The notes beneath the pieces are model-generated. The model saw only the letters and a program-made list of their open reading frames with translations. It was not told the origin of the DNA and made no database searches. The translations under genes and the position numbers were made by a program. Positions 25,501-38,500 of a stretch of DNA of 64,000 bases are shown here, piece after piece. This DNA comes from Xenopus tropicalis (lineage: Eukaryota; Chordata; Amphibia; Anura; Pipidae), in assembly GCF_000004195.4 (NCBI RefSeq), contig NC_030680.2, forward strand, positions 152,294,672-152,358,671, read 5' to 3'. Each line of letters starts with the position of its first letter. The first letter of the stretch is position 1.

Positions 25501-28500
25501 GCCCGGGGGCAGCCATTCCTGCACTGGTACAGCTGGGGTGTTTGCTACAGAAACCCTACTATAGTTTATATAAATACCCCGCTGTGTAGCCCGGGGGCAG
25601 CCATTCCTGCACTGGTACAGCTGGGTGTTTGCTACAGAAACCCTACTATAGTTTATATAAATACCCCGCTGTGTAGCCCCGGGGCAGCCATTCCTGCACT
25701 GGTACAGCTGGGGTGTTTGCTACAGAAACCCTACTATAGTTTATATAAATACCCCGCTGTGTAGCCCCGGGGGCAGCCATTCCTGCACTGGTACAGCTGG
25801 GGTGTTTGCTACAGAAACCCTACTATAGTTTATATAAATACCCCGCTGTGTAGCCCCGGGGGCAGCCATTCCTGCACTGGTACAGCTGGGGTGTTTGCTA
25901 CAGAAACCCTACTATAGTTTATATAAATACCCCGCTGTGTAGCCCCGGGGGCAGCCATTCCTGCACTGGTACAGCTGGGGTGTTTGCTACAGAAACCCTA
26001 CTATAGTTTATATAAATACCCCGCTGTGTAGCCCGGGGGCAGCCATTCCTGCACTGGTACAGCTGGGGTGTTTGCTACAGAAACCCTACTATAGTTTATA
26101 TAAATACCCCGCTGTGTAGCCCCGGGGGCAGCCATTCCTGCACTGGTACAGCTGGGGTGTTTGCTACAGAAACCCTACTATAGTTTATATAAATACCCCG
26201 CTGTGTAGCCCCGGGGGCAGCCATTCCTGCACTGGTACAGCTGGGGTGTTTGCTACAGAAACCCTACTATAGTTTTATATAAATACCCGCTGTGTAGCCC
26301 CGGGGGCAGCCATTCCTGCACTGGTACAGCTGGGGTGTTTGCTACAGAAACCCTACTATAGTTTATATAAATACCCCGCTGTGTAGCCCCGGGGCAGCCA
26401 TTCCTGCACTGGTACAGCTGGGGTGTTTGCTACAGAAACCCTACTATAGTTTATATAAATACCCCGCTGTGTAGCCCCGGGGGCAGCCATTCCTGCACTG
26501 GTACAGCTGGGGTGTTTGCTACAGAAACCCTACTATAGTTTATATAATACCCCGCTGTGTAGCCCCGGGGGCAGCCATTCCTGCACTGGTACAGCTGGGG
26601 TGTTTGCTACAGAAACCCTACTATAGTTTATATAAATACCCCGCTGTGTAGCCCCGGGGGCAGCCATTCCTGCACTGGTACAGCTGGGGTGTTTGCTACA
26701 GAAACCCTACTATAGTTTATATAAATACCCGCGCTGTGTAGCCCCGGGGGCAGCCATTCCTGCACTGGTACAGCTGGGGTGTTTGCTACAGAAACCCTAC
26801 TATAGTTTATATAAATACCCCGCTGTGTAGCCCCGGGGGCAGCCATTCCTGCACTGGTACAGCTGGGTGTGTTTGCTACAGAAACCCTACTATAGTTTAT
26901 ATAAATACCCCGCTGTGTAGCCCCGGGGCAGCCATTCCTGCACTGGTACAGCTGGGGTGTTTGCTACAGAAACCCTACTATAGTTTATATAAATACCCCG
27001 CTGTGTAGCCCGGGGGCAGCCATTCCTGCACTGGTACAGCTGGGGTGTTTGCTACAGAAACCCTACTATAGTTTATATATAATACCCCGCTGTGTAGCCC
27101 CGGGGGCAGCCATTCCTGCACTGGTACAGCTGGGGTGTTGCTACAGAAACCCTACTATAGTTTATATAAATACCCCGCTGTGTAGCCCCGGGGGCAGCCA
27201 TTCCTGCACTGGTACAGCTGGGGTGTTTGCTACAGAAACCCTACTATAGTTATATATAAATACCCCGCTGTGTAGCCCCGGGGGCAGCCATTCCTGCACT
27301 GGTACAGCTGGGGTGTTTGCTACAGAAACCCTACTATAGTTTATATAAATACCCCCGCTGTGTAGCCCGGGGGCAGCCATTCCTGCACTGGTACAGCTGG
27401 GGTGTTTGCTACAGAAACCCTACTATAGTTTATATAAATACCCCGCTGTGTAGCCCCGGGGGCAGCCATTCCTGCACTGGTACAGCTGGGGTGTTTGCTA
27501 CAGAAACCCTACTATAGTTTATATAAATACCCCGCTGTGTAGCCCGGGGGCAGCCATTCCTGCACTGGTACAGCTGGGGTGTTTGCTACAGAAACCCTAC
27601 TATAGTTTATATAAATACCCCGCTGTGTAGCCCCGGGGCAGCCATTCCTGCACTGGTACAGCTGGGGTGTTTGCTACAGAAACCCTACTATAGTTTATAT
27701 AAATACCCCGCTGTGTAGCCCGGGGCAGCCATTCCTGCACTGGTACAGCTGGGGTGTTTGCTACAGAAACCCTACTATAGTTTATATAAATACCCCGCTG
27801 TGTAGCCCCGGGGGCAGCCATTCCTGCACTGGTACAGCTGGGGTGTTTGCTACAGAAACCCTACTATAGTTTATATAATACCCCGCTGTGTAGCCCCGGG
27901 GGCAGCCATTCCTGCACTGGTACAGCTGGGTGTTTGCTACAGAAACCCTACTATAGTTTATATAAATACCCCGCTGTGTAGCCCCGGGGGCAGCCATTCC
28001 TGCACTGGTACAGCTGGGGGTGTTTGCTACAGAAACCCTACTATAGTTTATATAAATACCCCGCTGTGTAGCCCCGGGGGCAGCCATTCCTGCACTGGTA
28101 CAGCTGGGGTGTTTGCTACAGAAACCTACTATAGTTTTTATATAAATACCCCGCTGTGTAGCCCGGGGGCAGCCATTCCTGCACTGGTACAGCTGGGGTG
28201 TTTGCTACAGAAACCCTACTATAGTTTATATAAATACCCCCGCTGTGTAGCCCCGGGGGCAGCCATTCCTGCACTGGTACAGCTGGGGTGTTTGCTACAG
28301 AAACCCTACTATAGTTTATATAAATACCCCGCTGTGTAGCCCGGGGGCAGCCATTCCTGCACTGGTACAGCTGGGGTGTTTGCTACAGAAACCCTACTAT
28401 AGTTATATAAATACCCCGCCGCTGTGTAGCCCCGGGGCAGCCATTCCTGCACTGGTACAGCTGGGTGTTTGCTACAGAAACCCTACTATAGTTTATATAA

Positions 28501-28530
28501 ATACCCCGCTGTGTAGCCCCGGGGGCAGCA
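10517..28530. repeat. 89-bp tandem array, about 200 copies
   Basis: A head-to-tail array of an 89-bp unit containing GGTACAGCTGGGGTGTTTGC, CTACTATAGTTTATATAAAT and TGTAGCCCCGGGGGCAGCC. Copies from about 13,000 to 21,000 are almost identical, varying mainly in C4/C3 and G5/G4 run length. Base substitutions (CACCGG/CACTGG, CCGTTCC/CCATTCC) cluster in the first 2.5 kb. Small indels become frequent after about 21,000, towards the gap. Each unit includes TATATAAA (TATA-box consensus), CAGCTG (E-box) and TGTTTGC (forkhead-like core). Minus-strand frames of 66-101 codons are artefacts. The array is interrupted by the N gap, so its true length is unknown. Confidence 0.98.
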
Positions 28531-29530
28531 NNNNNNNNNNNNNNNNNNNNNNNNNNNNNNNNNNNNNNNNNNNNNNNNNNNNNNNNNNNNNNNNNNNNNN
28601 NNNNNNNNNNNNNNNNNNNNNNNNNNNNNNNNNNNNNNNNNNNNNNNNNNNNNNNNNNNNNNNNNNNNNNNNNNNNNNNNNNNNNNNNNNNNNNNNNNNN
28701 NNNNNNNNNNNNNNNNNNNNNNNNNNNNNNNNNNNNNNNNNNNNNNNNNNNNNNNNNNNNNNNNNNNNNNNNNNNNNNNNNNNNNNNNNNNNNNNNNNNN
28801 NNNNNNNNNNNNNNNNNNNNNNNNNNNNNNNNNNNNNNNNNNNNNNNNNNNNNNNNNNNNNNNNNNNNNNNNNNNNNNNNNNNNNNNNNNNNNNNNNNNN
28901 NNNNNNNNNNNNNNNNNNNNNNNNNNNNNNNNNNNNNNNNNNNNNNNNNNNNNNNNNNNNNNNNNNNNNNNNNNNNNNNNNNNNNNNNNNNNNNNNNNNN
29001 NNNNNNNNNNNNNNNNNNNNNNNNNNNNNNNNNNNNNNNNNNNNNNNNNNNNNNNNNNNNNNNNNNNNNNNNNNNNNNNNNNNNNNNNNNNNNNNNNNNN
29101 NNNNNNNNNNNNNNNNNNNNNNNNNNNNNNNNNNNNNNNNNNNNNNNNNNNNNNNNNNNNNNNNNNNNNNNNNNNNNNNNNNNNNNNNNNNNNNNNNNNN
29201 NNNNNNNNNNNNNNNNNNNNNNNNNNNNNNNNNNNNNNNNNNNNNNNNNNNNNNNNNNNNNNNNNNNNNNNNNNNNNNNNNNNNNNNNNNNNNNNNNNNN
29301 NNNNNNNNNNNNNNNNNNNNNNNNNNNNNNNNNNNNNNNNNNNNNNNNNNNNNNNNNNNNNNNNNNNNNNNNNNNNNNNNNNNNNNNNNNNNNNNNNNNN
29401 NNNNNNNNNNNNNNNNNNNNNNNNNNNNNNNNNNNNNNNNNNNNNNNNNNNNNNNNNNNNNNNNNNNNNNNNNNNNNNNNNNNNNNNNNNNNNNNNNNNN
29501 NNNNNNNNNNNNNNNNNNNNNNNNNNNNNN
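28531..29530. other. Assembly gap, exactly 1000 N
   Basis: The round number suggests a placeholder for unknown distance. The 89-bp array abuts its left side and the unrelated 58-bp array its right side. Confidence 0.99.
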
Positions 29531-32500
29531 CGTTCCCTGTATCTACCCGTGCGCTCTGCTCTGGAATCGGGGGTTTATTACCCCTTACAGAGTGTCGCTA
29601 TTCCTCACTGCCCTCTGCTGGAATCGGGGGGTTATACCCCCTTACAGAGTGTCGCTATTCCCTCACTGCCCTCTGCTGGAATCGGGGGGTTATACCCTTA
29701 CAGAGTGTCGCTATTCCCTCACTGCCCTCTGCTGGAATCGGGGGTTATTACCCCCTGAAGAGTGTCGCTATTCCCTCACTGCCCTCTGCTGGAAATGGGG
29801 GGTTATTACCCCTTACAGAGTGTCGCTATTCCCTCACTGCCCTCTGCTGGAATCGGGGGGCTTATTACCGCCTTACAGAGTGTCGCTATTCCCTCACTGC
29901 CCTCTGCTGGAATCGGGGTTATTTACCCCCTTACAGAGTGTGCTATTCCCTCACTGCCCTCTGCTGGAATCGGGGGGTTATTACCCCTTAACAGAGTGTC
30001 GCTATTCCCTCACTGCCCTCTGCTGGAATCGGGGGGTATTACCCCTTACAGAGTGTCGCTATTCCCTCACTGCCCTCTGCTGGAATCGGGGGGGTTATAC
30101 CCCTTACAGAGTGTCGCTATTCCCTCACTGCCCTCTGCTGGAATCGGGGGGCTTATTACCCCTTACAGAGTGTCGCTATTCCCTCACTGCCCTCTGCTGG
30201 AATCGGGGGTTATTACCCCTTACAGAGTGTCGCTATTCCCTCACTGCCCTCTGCTGGAATCGGGGGGTTATTACCCCTTACAGAGTGTCGCTATTCCCTT
30301 GCTAAGCTGGAATCGGGGGTTATTACCCCTTACAGAGTGCGCTATTTCCTATGCTGGAAATCCGGGGGGTTTTACCCCTTACAGAGTGTCGCTATTCCCT
30401 CACTGCCCTCTGCTGGAATCGGGGGGTATTACCCCTTACAGAGTGTCGCTATTCCCTCACTGCCCTCTGCTGGAAGTCGGGGGTTATTATCCCCTTACAG
30501 AGTGTCGCTATTCCCTCACTGCCCTCTGCTGGAATCGGGGGTTTATTACCCCTTACAGAGTGTCGCTATTCCCTCACTGCCCTCTGCTGGAATCGGGGGG
30601 TATACCCCTTACAGAGTGTCGCTATTCCCTCACTGCCCTCTGCTGGAATCGGGGGGTTATTACCCCTTTACGAGTGTCGCTATTCCCTCACTGCCCTCTG
30701 CTGGAAATCGGGGGTTATTACTCCCCTTACAGAGTGTCGCTATTCCCTCACTGCCCTCTGCTGAATTCGGGGTTATTACCCCTTACAGAGTGTCGCTATT
30801 CGCCTCACTGCCCTCTGCTGGAACTTCGGAGGGGTTATTACCCCTTACAGAGTGTCGCTATTCCCTCACTGCCCTCTGCTGGAATCGGTGGGGTTATTAC
30901 CCCTTACAGAGTGTCGCTATTCCCTCACTGCCCTCTGCTGGAATCGGGGGTTATTACCCCTTACAGAGTGTCGCTATTCCCTCACTGCCCTCTGCTGGAA
31001 TCGGGGTTATTACCCCTTACAGAGTGTCGCTATTCCCTCACTGCCCTCTGCTGGAATTCGGGGGTTATTACCCCCTTACAGAGTGTCGCTATTCCCTCAC
31101 TGCCTCTGCTGGAATCGGGGGTTATTACCCCTTACAGAGTGTCGCTATTCCCTCACTGCCCTCTGCTGGAATGGGGGTTATTACCCCTTACAGAGTGTCG
31201 CTATTCCCTCACTGCCCTCTGCTGGAATCGGGGGGTTATTACCCCCTTACAGAGTGTCGCTATTCCCTCACTGCCCTCTGCTGGAATCGGGGGTTATTAC
31301 GCCTTACAGAGTGTCGCTATTCCCTCACTGCCCTCTGGCTGGAATCGGGGGGTTATTACCCCTTGACAGGTGTCGCTGATTCCCTCACGCCCTCTGCTGG
31401 AATCGGGGGGTTATTACCCCTTACAGAGTGTCGCTATTCCCTCACTGCCCTCTGCTGGAATCGGGGGTTATTACCCCCTTACAGAGTGTCGCTATTCCCT
31501 CACTGCCCTCTGCTGGAATCGGGGGGTTATTACCCCCTTACAGAGTGTCGCTATTCCCTCACTGCCCTCTGCTGGAATCGGGGGTTAGTTACCCCTTACA
31601 GAGTGTCGCTATTCCCTCACTGCCCTCTGCTGGAATCGGGGGGTTATTACCCCTTACAGAGTGTCGCTATTCCTCACTGCCTCTGCTGGAATCGGGGGGT
31701 TATTACCCCTTACAGAGTGTCGCTATTCCTCACTGCCCTCTGCTGGAATCGGGGGTTATTACCCCTTACAGAGTGTCGCTATTCCCTCACTGCCCGTCTG
31801 CTGGAAATCGGGGTTTATTACCCCTTACAGAGTGTCGCTATTCCCTCACTGCCCTCTGCTGGAATCGGGGGGTTATTACCCTTACAGAGTGTCGCTATTC
31901 CCTCACTGCCCTCTGCTGGAAATCGGGGGGTTATTACCCCCTTACAGGAGTGTCGCTATTCCCTCACTGCCCTCTGCTGGAATCGGGGGTTATTACCCCC
32001 TTACAGAGTGTGCTATTCCTCACTGCCCTCTGCTGGAAATCGGGGGTTATTACCCCCCTTACAGAGTGTCGCTATTCCTCACTGCCCTCTGCTGGAATCG
32101 GGGGTTATTACCCTTACAGAGTGTCGCTATTCCCTCACTGCCCTCTGCTGGAATCGGGGGGTTATTACCCCTTACAGAGTGTCGCTATCCCTCACTGCCC
32201 TCTGCTGGAATCGGGGGGTTATTACCCCTTACAGAGTGTCGCTTCCCCCGCTGGATGGTTACCCTCACTGGCCCTCCTGCCTCTGCTGGAATCGGGGGGT
32301 TATTACCCCTTACAGAGTGTCGCTATTCCCTCACTGCCCTCTGCTGGAATCGGGGGGTTATTACCCCCTTACAGAGTGTCGCTATTCCCTCACTGCCCTC
32401 TGCTGGAATCGGGGGGTTATTACCCCCTTACAGAGTGTCGCTATTCCCTCACTGCCCTCTGCTGGAATCGGGGGTTATTACCCCCTTACAGAGTGTCGCT

Positions 32501-35500
32501 ATTCCCTCACTGCCCTCTGCTGGAATCGGGGGGTTATTACCCCTTACAGAGTGTCGCTATTCCCTCACTGCCCTCTGCTGGAATCGGGGGGTTATTACCC
32601 CTTACAGAGTGTCGCTATTCCCTCACTGCCCTCTGCTGGAATCGGGGGTTATTACCCCCCTTACAGAGTGTCGCTATTCCCTCACTGCCCTCTGCTGGAA
32701 TCGGGGGGTTATTACCCCCTTACAGAGTGTCGCTATTCCCTCACTGCCCTCTGCTGGAATCGGGGGTTATTACCCTTACAGAGTGTCGCTATTCCTCACT
32801 GCCTCTGCTGGAATCGGGGGTTATTACCCCTTACAGAGTGTCGCTATTCCCTCACTGCCCTCTGCTGGAATCGGGGGGTTATTACCCCCTTACAGAGTGT
32901 CGCTATTCCCTCACTGCCCTCTGCTGGAATCGGGGGGTTATTACCCCTTACAGAGTGTCGCTATTCCCTCACTGCCCTCTGCTGGAATCGGGGGGTTATT
33001 ACCCCCTTACAGAGTGTCGCTATTCCCTCACTGCCCTCTGCTGGAATCGGGGGGTTATTACCCCTTACAGAGTGTCGCTATTCCCTCACTGCCCTCTGCT
33101 GGAATCGGGGGGTTATTACCCCTTACAGAGTGTCGCTATTCCCTCACTGCCCTCTGCTGGAATCGGGGGTTATTACCCCTTACAGAGTGTCGCTATTCCC
33201 TCACTGCCCTCTGCTGGAATCGGGGGGTTATTACCCCTTACAGAGTGTCGCTATTCCCTCACTGCCCTCTGCTGGAATCGGGGGGTTATTACCCCTTACA
33301 GAGTGTCGCTATTCCCTCACTGCCCTCTGCTGGAATCGGGGGGTTATTACCCCTTACAGAGTGTCGCTATTCCCTCACTGCCCTCTGCTGGAATCGGGGG
33401 GTTATTACCCCCTTACAGAGTGTCGCTATTCCCTCACTGCCCTCTGCTGGAATCGGGGGGTTATTACCCCTTACAGAGTGTCGCTATTCCCTCACTGCCC
33501 TCTGCTGGAATCGGGGGGTTATTACCCCTTACAGAGTGTCGCTATTCCCTCACTGCCCTCTGCTGGAATCGGGGGTTATTACCCCTTACAGAGTGTCGCT
33601 ATTCCCTCACTGCCCTCTGCTGGAATCGGGGGGTTATTACCCCTTACAGAGTGTCGCTATTCCCTCACTGCCCTCTGCTGGAATCGGGGGGTTATTACCC
33701 CTTACAGAGTGTCGCTATTCCCTCACTGCCTCTGCTGGAATCGGGGGGTTATTACCCCTTACAGAGTGTCGCTATTCCCTCACTGCCCTCTGCTGGAATC
33801 GGGGGGTTATTACCCCTTACAGAGTGTCGCTATTCCCTCACTGCCCTCTGCTGGAATCGGGGGGTTATTACCCCTTACAGAGTGTCGCTATTCCCTCACT
33901 GCCCTCTGCTGGAATCGGGGGGTTATTACCCCTTACAGAGTGTCGCTATTCCCTCACTGCCCTCTGCTGGAATCGGGGGTTATTACCCCTTACAGAGTGT
34001 CGCTATTCCCTCACTGCCCTCTGCTGGAATCGGGGGGTTATTACCCCTTACAGAGTGTCGCTATTCCCTCACTGCCCTCTGCTGGAATCGGGGGGTTATT
34101 ACCCCTTACAGAGTGTCGCTATTCCCTCACTGCCCTCTGCTGGAATCGGGGGGTTATTACCCTTACAGAGTGTCGCTATTCCCTCACTGCCCTCTGCTGG
34201 AATCGGGGGGTTATTACCCCTTACAGAGTGTCGCTATTCCTCACTGCCCTCTGCTGAATCGGGGTTTACCCCTTACAGAGTGTCGCTATTCCCTCACTGC
34301 CCTCTGCTGGAATCGGGGGTTATTACCCCTTACAGAGTGTCGCTATTCCCTCACTGCCCTCTGCTGGAATCGGGGGTTATTACCCCTTACAGAGTGTCGC
34401 TATTCCCTCACTGCCCTCTGCTGGAATCGGGGGGTTATTACCCCTTACAGAGTGTCGCTATTCCCTCACTGCCCTCTGCTGGAATCGGGGGGTTATTACC
34501 CCTTACAGAGTGTCGCTATTCCCTCACTGCCCTCTGCTGGAATCGGGGGGTTATTACCCCTTACAGAGTGTCGCTATTCCCTCACTGCCCTCTGCTGGAA
34601 TCGGGGGGTTATTACCCCTTACAGAGTGTCGCTATTCCCTCACTGCCCTCTGCTGGAATCGGGGGGTTATTACCCCTTACAGAGTGTCGCTATTCCCTCA
34701 CTGCCCTCTGCTGGAATCGGGGGTTATTACCCCTTACAGAGTGTCGCTATTCCCTCACTGCCCTCTGCTGGAATCGGGGGGTTATTACCCCTTACAGAGT
34801 GTCGCTATTCCCTCACTGCCCTCTGCTGGAATCGGGGGGTTATTACCCCTTACAGAGTGTCGCTATTCCCTCACTGCCCTCTGCTGGAATCGGGGGGTTA
34901 TTACCCCTTACAGAGTGTCGCTATTCCCTCACTGCCCTCTGCTGGAATCGGGGGGTTATTACCCCTTACAGAGTGTCGCTATTCCCTCACTGCCCTCTGC
35001 TGGAATCGGGGGTTATTACCCCTTACAGAGTGTCGCTATTCCCTCACTGCCCTCTGCTGGAATCGGGGGGTTATTACCCCTTACAGAGTGTCGCTATTCC
35101 CTCACTGCCCTCTGCTGGAATCGGGGGTTATTACCCCCTTACAGAGTGTCGCTATTCCCTCACTGCCCTCTGCTGGAATCGGGGGGTTATTACCCCTTAC
35201 AGAGTGTCGCTATTCCCTCACTGCCCTCTGCTGGAATCGGGGGGTTATTACCCTTACAGAGTGTCGCTATTCCCTCACTGCCCTCTGCTGGAATCGGGGG
35301 GTTATTACCCCTTACAGAGTGTCGCTATTCCCTCACTGCCCTCTGCTGGAATCGGGGGGTTATTACCCCTTACAGAGTGTCGCTATTCCCTCACTGCCCT
35401 CTGCTGGAATCGGGGGGTTATTACCCCTTACAGAGTGTCGCTATTCCCTCACTGCCCTCTGCTGGAATCGGGGGGTTATTACCCCTTACAGAGTGTCGCT

Positions 35501-38500
35501 ATTCCCTCACTGCCCTCTGCTGGAATCGGGGGGTTATTACCCCCTTACAGAGTGTCGCTATTCCCTCACTGCCCTCTGCTGGAATCGGGGGTTATTACCC
35601 CTTACAGAGTGTCGCTATTCCCTCACTGCCCTCTGCTGGAATCGGGGGGTTATTACCCCCTTACAGAGTGTCGCTATTCCCTCACTGCCCTCTGCTGGAA
35701 TCGGGGGGTTATTACCCCTTACAGAGTGTCGCTATTCCCTCACTGCCCTCTGCTGGAATCGGGGGGTTATTACCCCTTACAGAGTGTCGCTATTCCCTCA
35801 CTGCCCTCTGCTGGAATCGGGGGGTTATTACCCCTTACAGAGTGTCGCTATTCCCTCACTGCCCTCTGCTGGAATCGGGGGGTTATTACCCCTTACAGAG
35901 TGTCGCTATTCCCTCACTGCCCTCTGCTGGAATCGGGGGGTTATTACCCCTTACAGAGTGTCGCTATTCCCTCACTGCCCTCTGCTGGAATCGGGGGGTT
36001 ATTACCCCCTTACAGAGTGTCGCTATTCCCTCACTGCCCTCTGCTGGAATCGGGGGGTTATTACCCCTTACAGAGTGTCGCTATTCCCTCACTGCCCTCT
36101 GCTGGAATCGGGGGTTATTACCCCTTACAGAGTGTCGCTATTCCCTCACTGCCCTCTGCTGGAATCGGGGGGTTATTACCCCTTACAGAGTGTCGCTATT
36201 CCCTCACTGCCCTCTGCTGGAATCGGGGGTTATTACCCCTTACAGAGTGTCGCTATTCCCTCACTGCCCTCTGCTGGAATCGGGGGGTTATTACCCCCTT
36301 ACAGAGTGTCGCTATTCCCTCACTGCCCTCTGCTGGAATCGGGGGGTTATTACCCCTTACAGAGTGTCGCTATTCCCTCACTGCCCTCTGCTGGAATCGG
36401 GGGGTTATTACCCCCTTACAGAGTGTCGCTATTCCCTCACTGCCCTCTGCTGGAATCGGGGGGTTATTACCCCCTTACAGAGTGTCGCTATTCCTCACTG
36501 CCCTCTGCTGGAATCGGGGGGTTATTACCCCTTACAGAGTGTCGCTATTCCCTCACTGCCCTCTGCTGGAATCGGGGGTTATTACCCCTTACAGAGTGTC
36601 GCTATTCCCTCACTGCCCTCTGCTGGAATCGGGGGGTTATTACCCCTTACAGAGTGTCGCTATTCCCTCACTGCCCTCTGCTGGAATCGGGGGTTATTAC
36701 CCCTTACAGGTGTCCTATTCCTCACTGCCCTCTGCTGGAATCGGGGGGTTATTACCCCTTACAGAGTGTCGCTATTCCCTCACTGCCCTCTGCTGGAATC
36801 GGGGGGTTATTACCCCTTACAGAGTGTCGCTATTCCCTCACTGCCCTCTGCTGGAATCGGGGGGTTATTACCCCCTTACAGAGTGTCGCTATTCCCTCAC
36901 TGCCCTCTGCTGGAATCGGGGGTTATTACCCCCTTACAGAGTGTCGCTATTCCCTCACTGCCCTCTGCTGGAATCGGGGGTTATTACCCCCTTACAGAGT
37001 GTCGCTATTCCCTCACTGCCCTCTGCTGGAATCGGGGGGTTATTACCCCTTACAGAGTGTCGCTATTCCCTCACTGCCCTCTGCTGGAATCGGGGGGTTA
37101 TTACCCCTTACAGAGTGTCGCTATTCCCTCACTGCCCTCTGCTGGAATCGGGGGGTTATTACCCCTTACAGAGTGTCGCTATTCCCTCACTGCCCTCTGC
37201 TGGAATCGGGGGGTTATTACCCCTTACAGAGTGTCGCTATTCCCTCACTGCCCTCTGCTGGAATCGGGGGGTTATTACCCCCTTACAGAGTGTCGCTATT
37301 CCCTCACTGCCCTCTGCTGGAATCGGGGGTTATTACCCCCTTACAGAGTGTCGCTATTCCCTCACTGCCCTCTGCTGGAATCGGGGGGTTATTACCCCCT
37401 TACAGAGTGTCGCTATTCCCTCACTGCCCTCTGCTGGAATCGGGGGGTTATTACCCCTTACAGAGTGTCGCTATTCCCTCACTGCCCTCTGCTGGAATCG
37501 GGGGGTTATTACCCCTTACAGAGTGTCGCTATTCCCTCACTGCCCTCTGCTGGAATCGGGGGTTATTACCCCTTACAGAGTGTCGCTATTCCCTCACTGC
37601 CCTCTGCTGGAATCGGGGGGTTATTACCCCTTACAGAGTGTCGCTATTCCCTCACTGCCCTCTGCTGGAATCGGGGGGTTATTACCCCTTACAGAGTGTC
37701 GCTATTCCCTCACTGCCCTCTGCTGGAATCGGGGGGTTATTACCCCTTACAGAGTGTCGCTATTCCCTCACTGCCCTCTGCTGGAATCGGGGGGTTATTA
37801 CCCCCTTACAGAGTGTCGCTATTCCCTCACTGCCCTCTGCTGGAATCGGGGGTTATTACCCCCTTACAGAGTGTCGCTATTCCCTCACTGCCCTCTGCTG
37901 GAATCGGGGGGTTATTACCCCCTTACAGAGTGTCGCTATTCCCTCACTGCCCTCTGCTGGAATCGGGGGTTATTACCCCTTACAGAGTGTCGCTATTCCC
38001 TCACTGCCCTCTGCTGGAATCGGGGGGTTATTACCCCCTTACAGAGTGTCGCTATTCCCTCACTGCCCTCTGCTGGAATCGGGGGGTTATTACCCCTTAC
38101 AGAGTGTCGCTATTCCCTCACTGCCCTCTGCTGGAATCGGGGGGTTATTACCCCTTACAGAGTGTCGCTATTCCCTCACTGCCCTCTGCTGGAATCGGGG
38201 GTTATTACCCCTTACAGAGTGTCGCTATTCCCTCACTGCCCTCTGCTGGAATCGGGGGGTTATTTACCCCCTTACAGAGTGTCGCTATTCCCTCACTGCC
38301 CTCTGCTGGAATCGGGGGGTTATTACCCCTTACAGAGTGTCGCTATTCCCTCACTGCCCTCTGCTGGAATCGGGGGGTTATTACCCCTTACAGAGTGTCG
38401 CTATTCCTCACTGCCCTCTGCTGGAATCGGGGGGTTATTACCCCTTACAGAGTGTCGCTATTCCCTCACTGCCCTCTGCTGGAATCGGGGGGGTTATTAC

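Noticed and set aside
28380..30305. 641-codon open frame spanning the N gap
   Set aside because: It is created by reading through 1000 N. Both flanks are satellite sequence.
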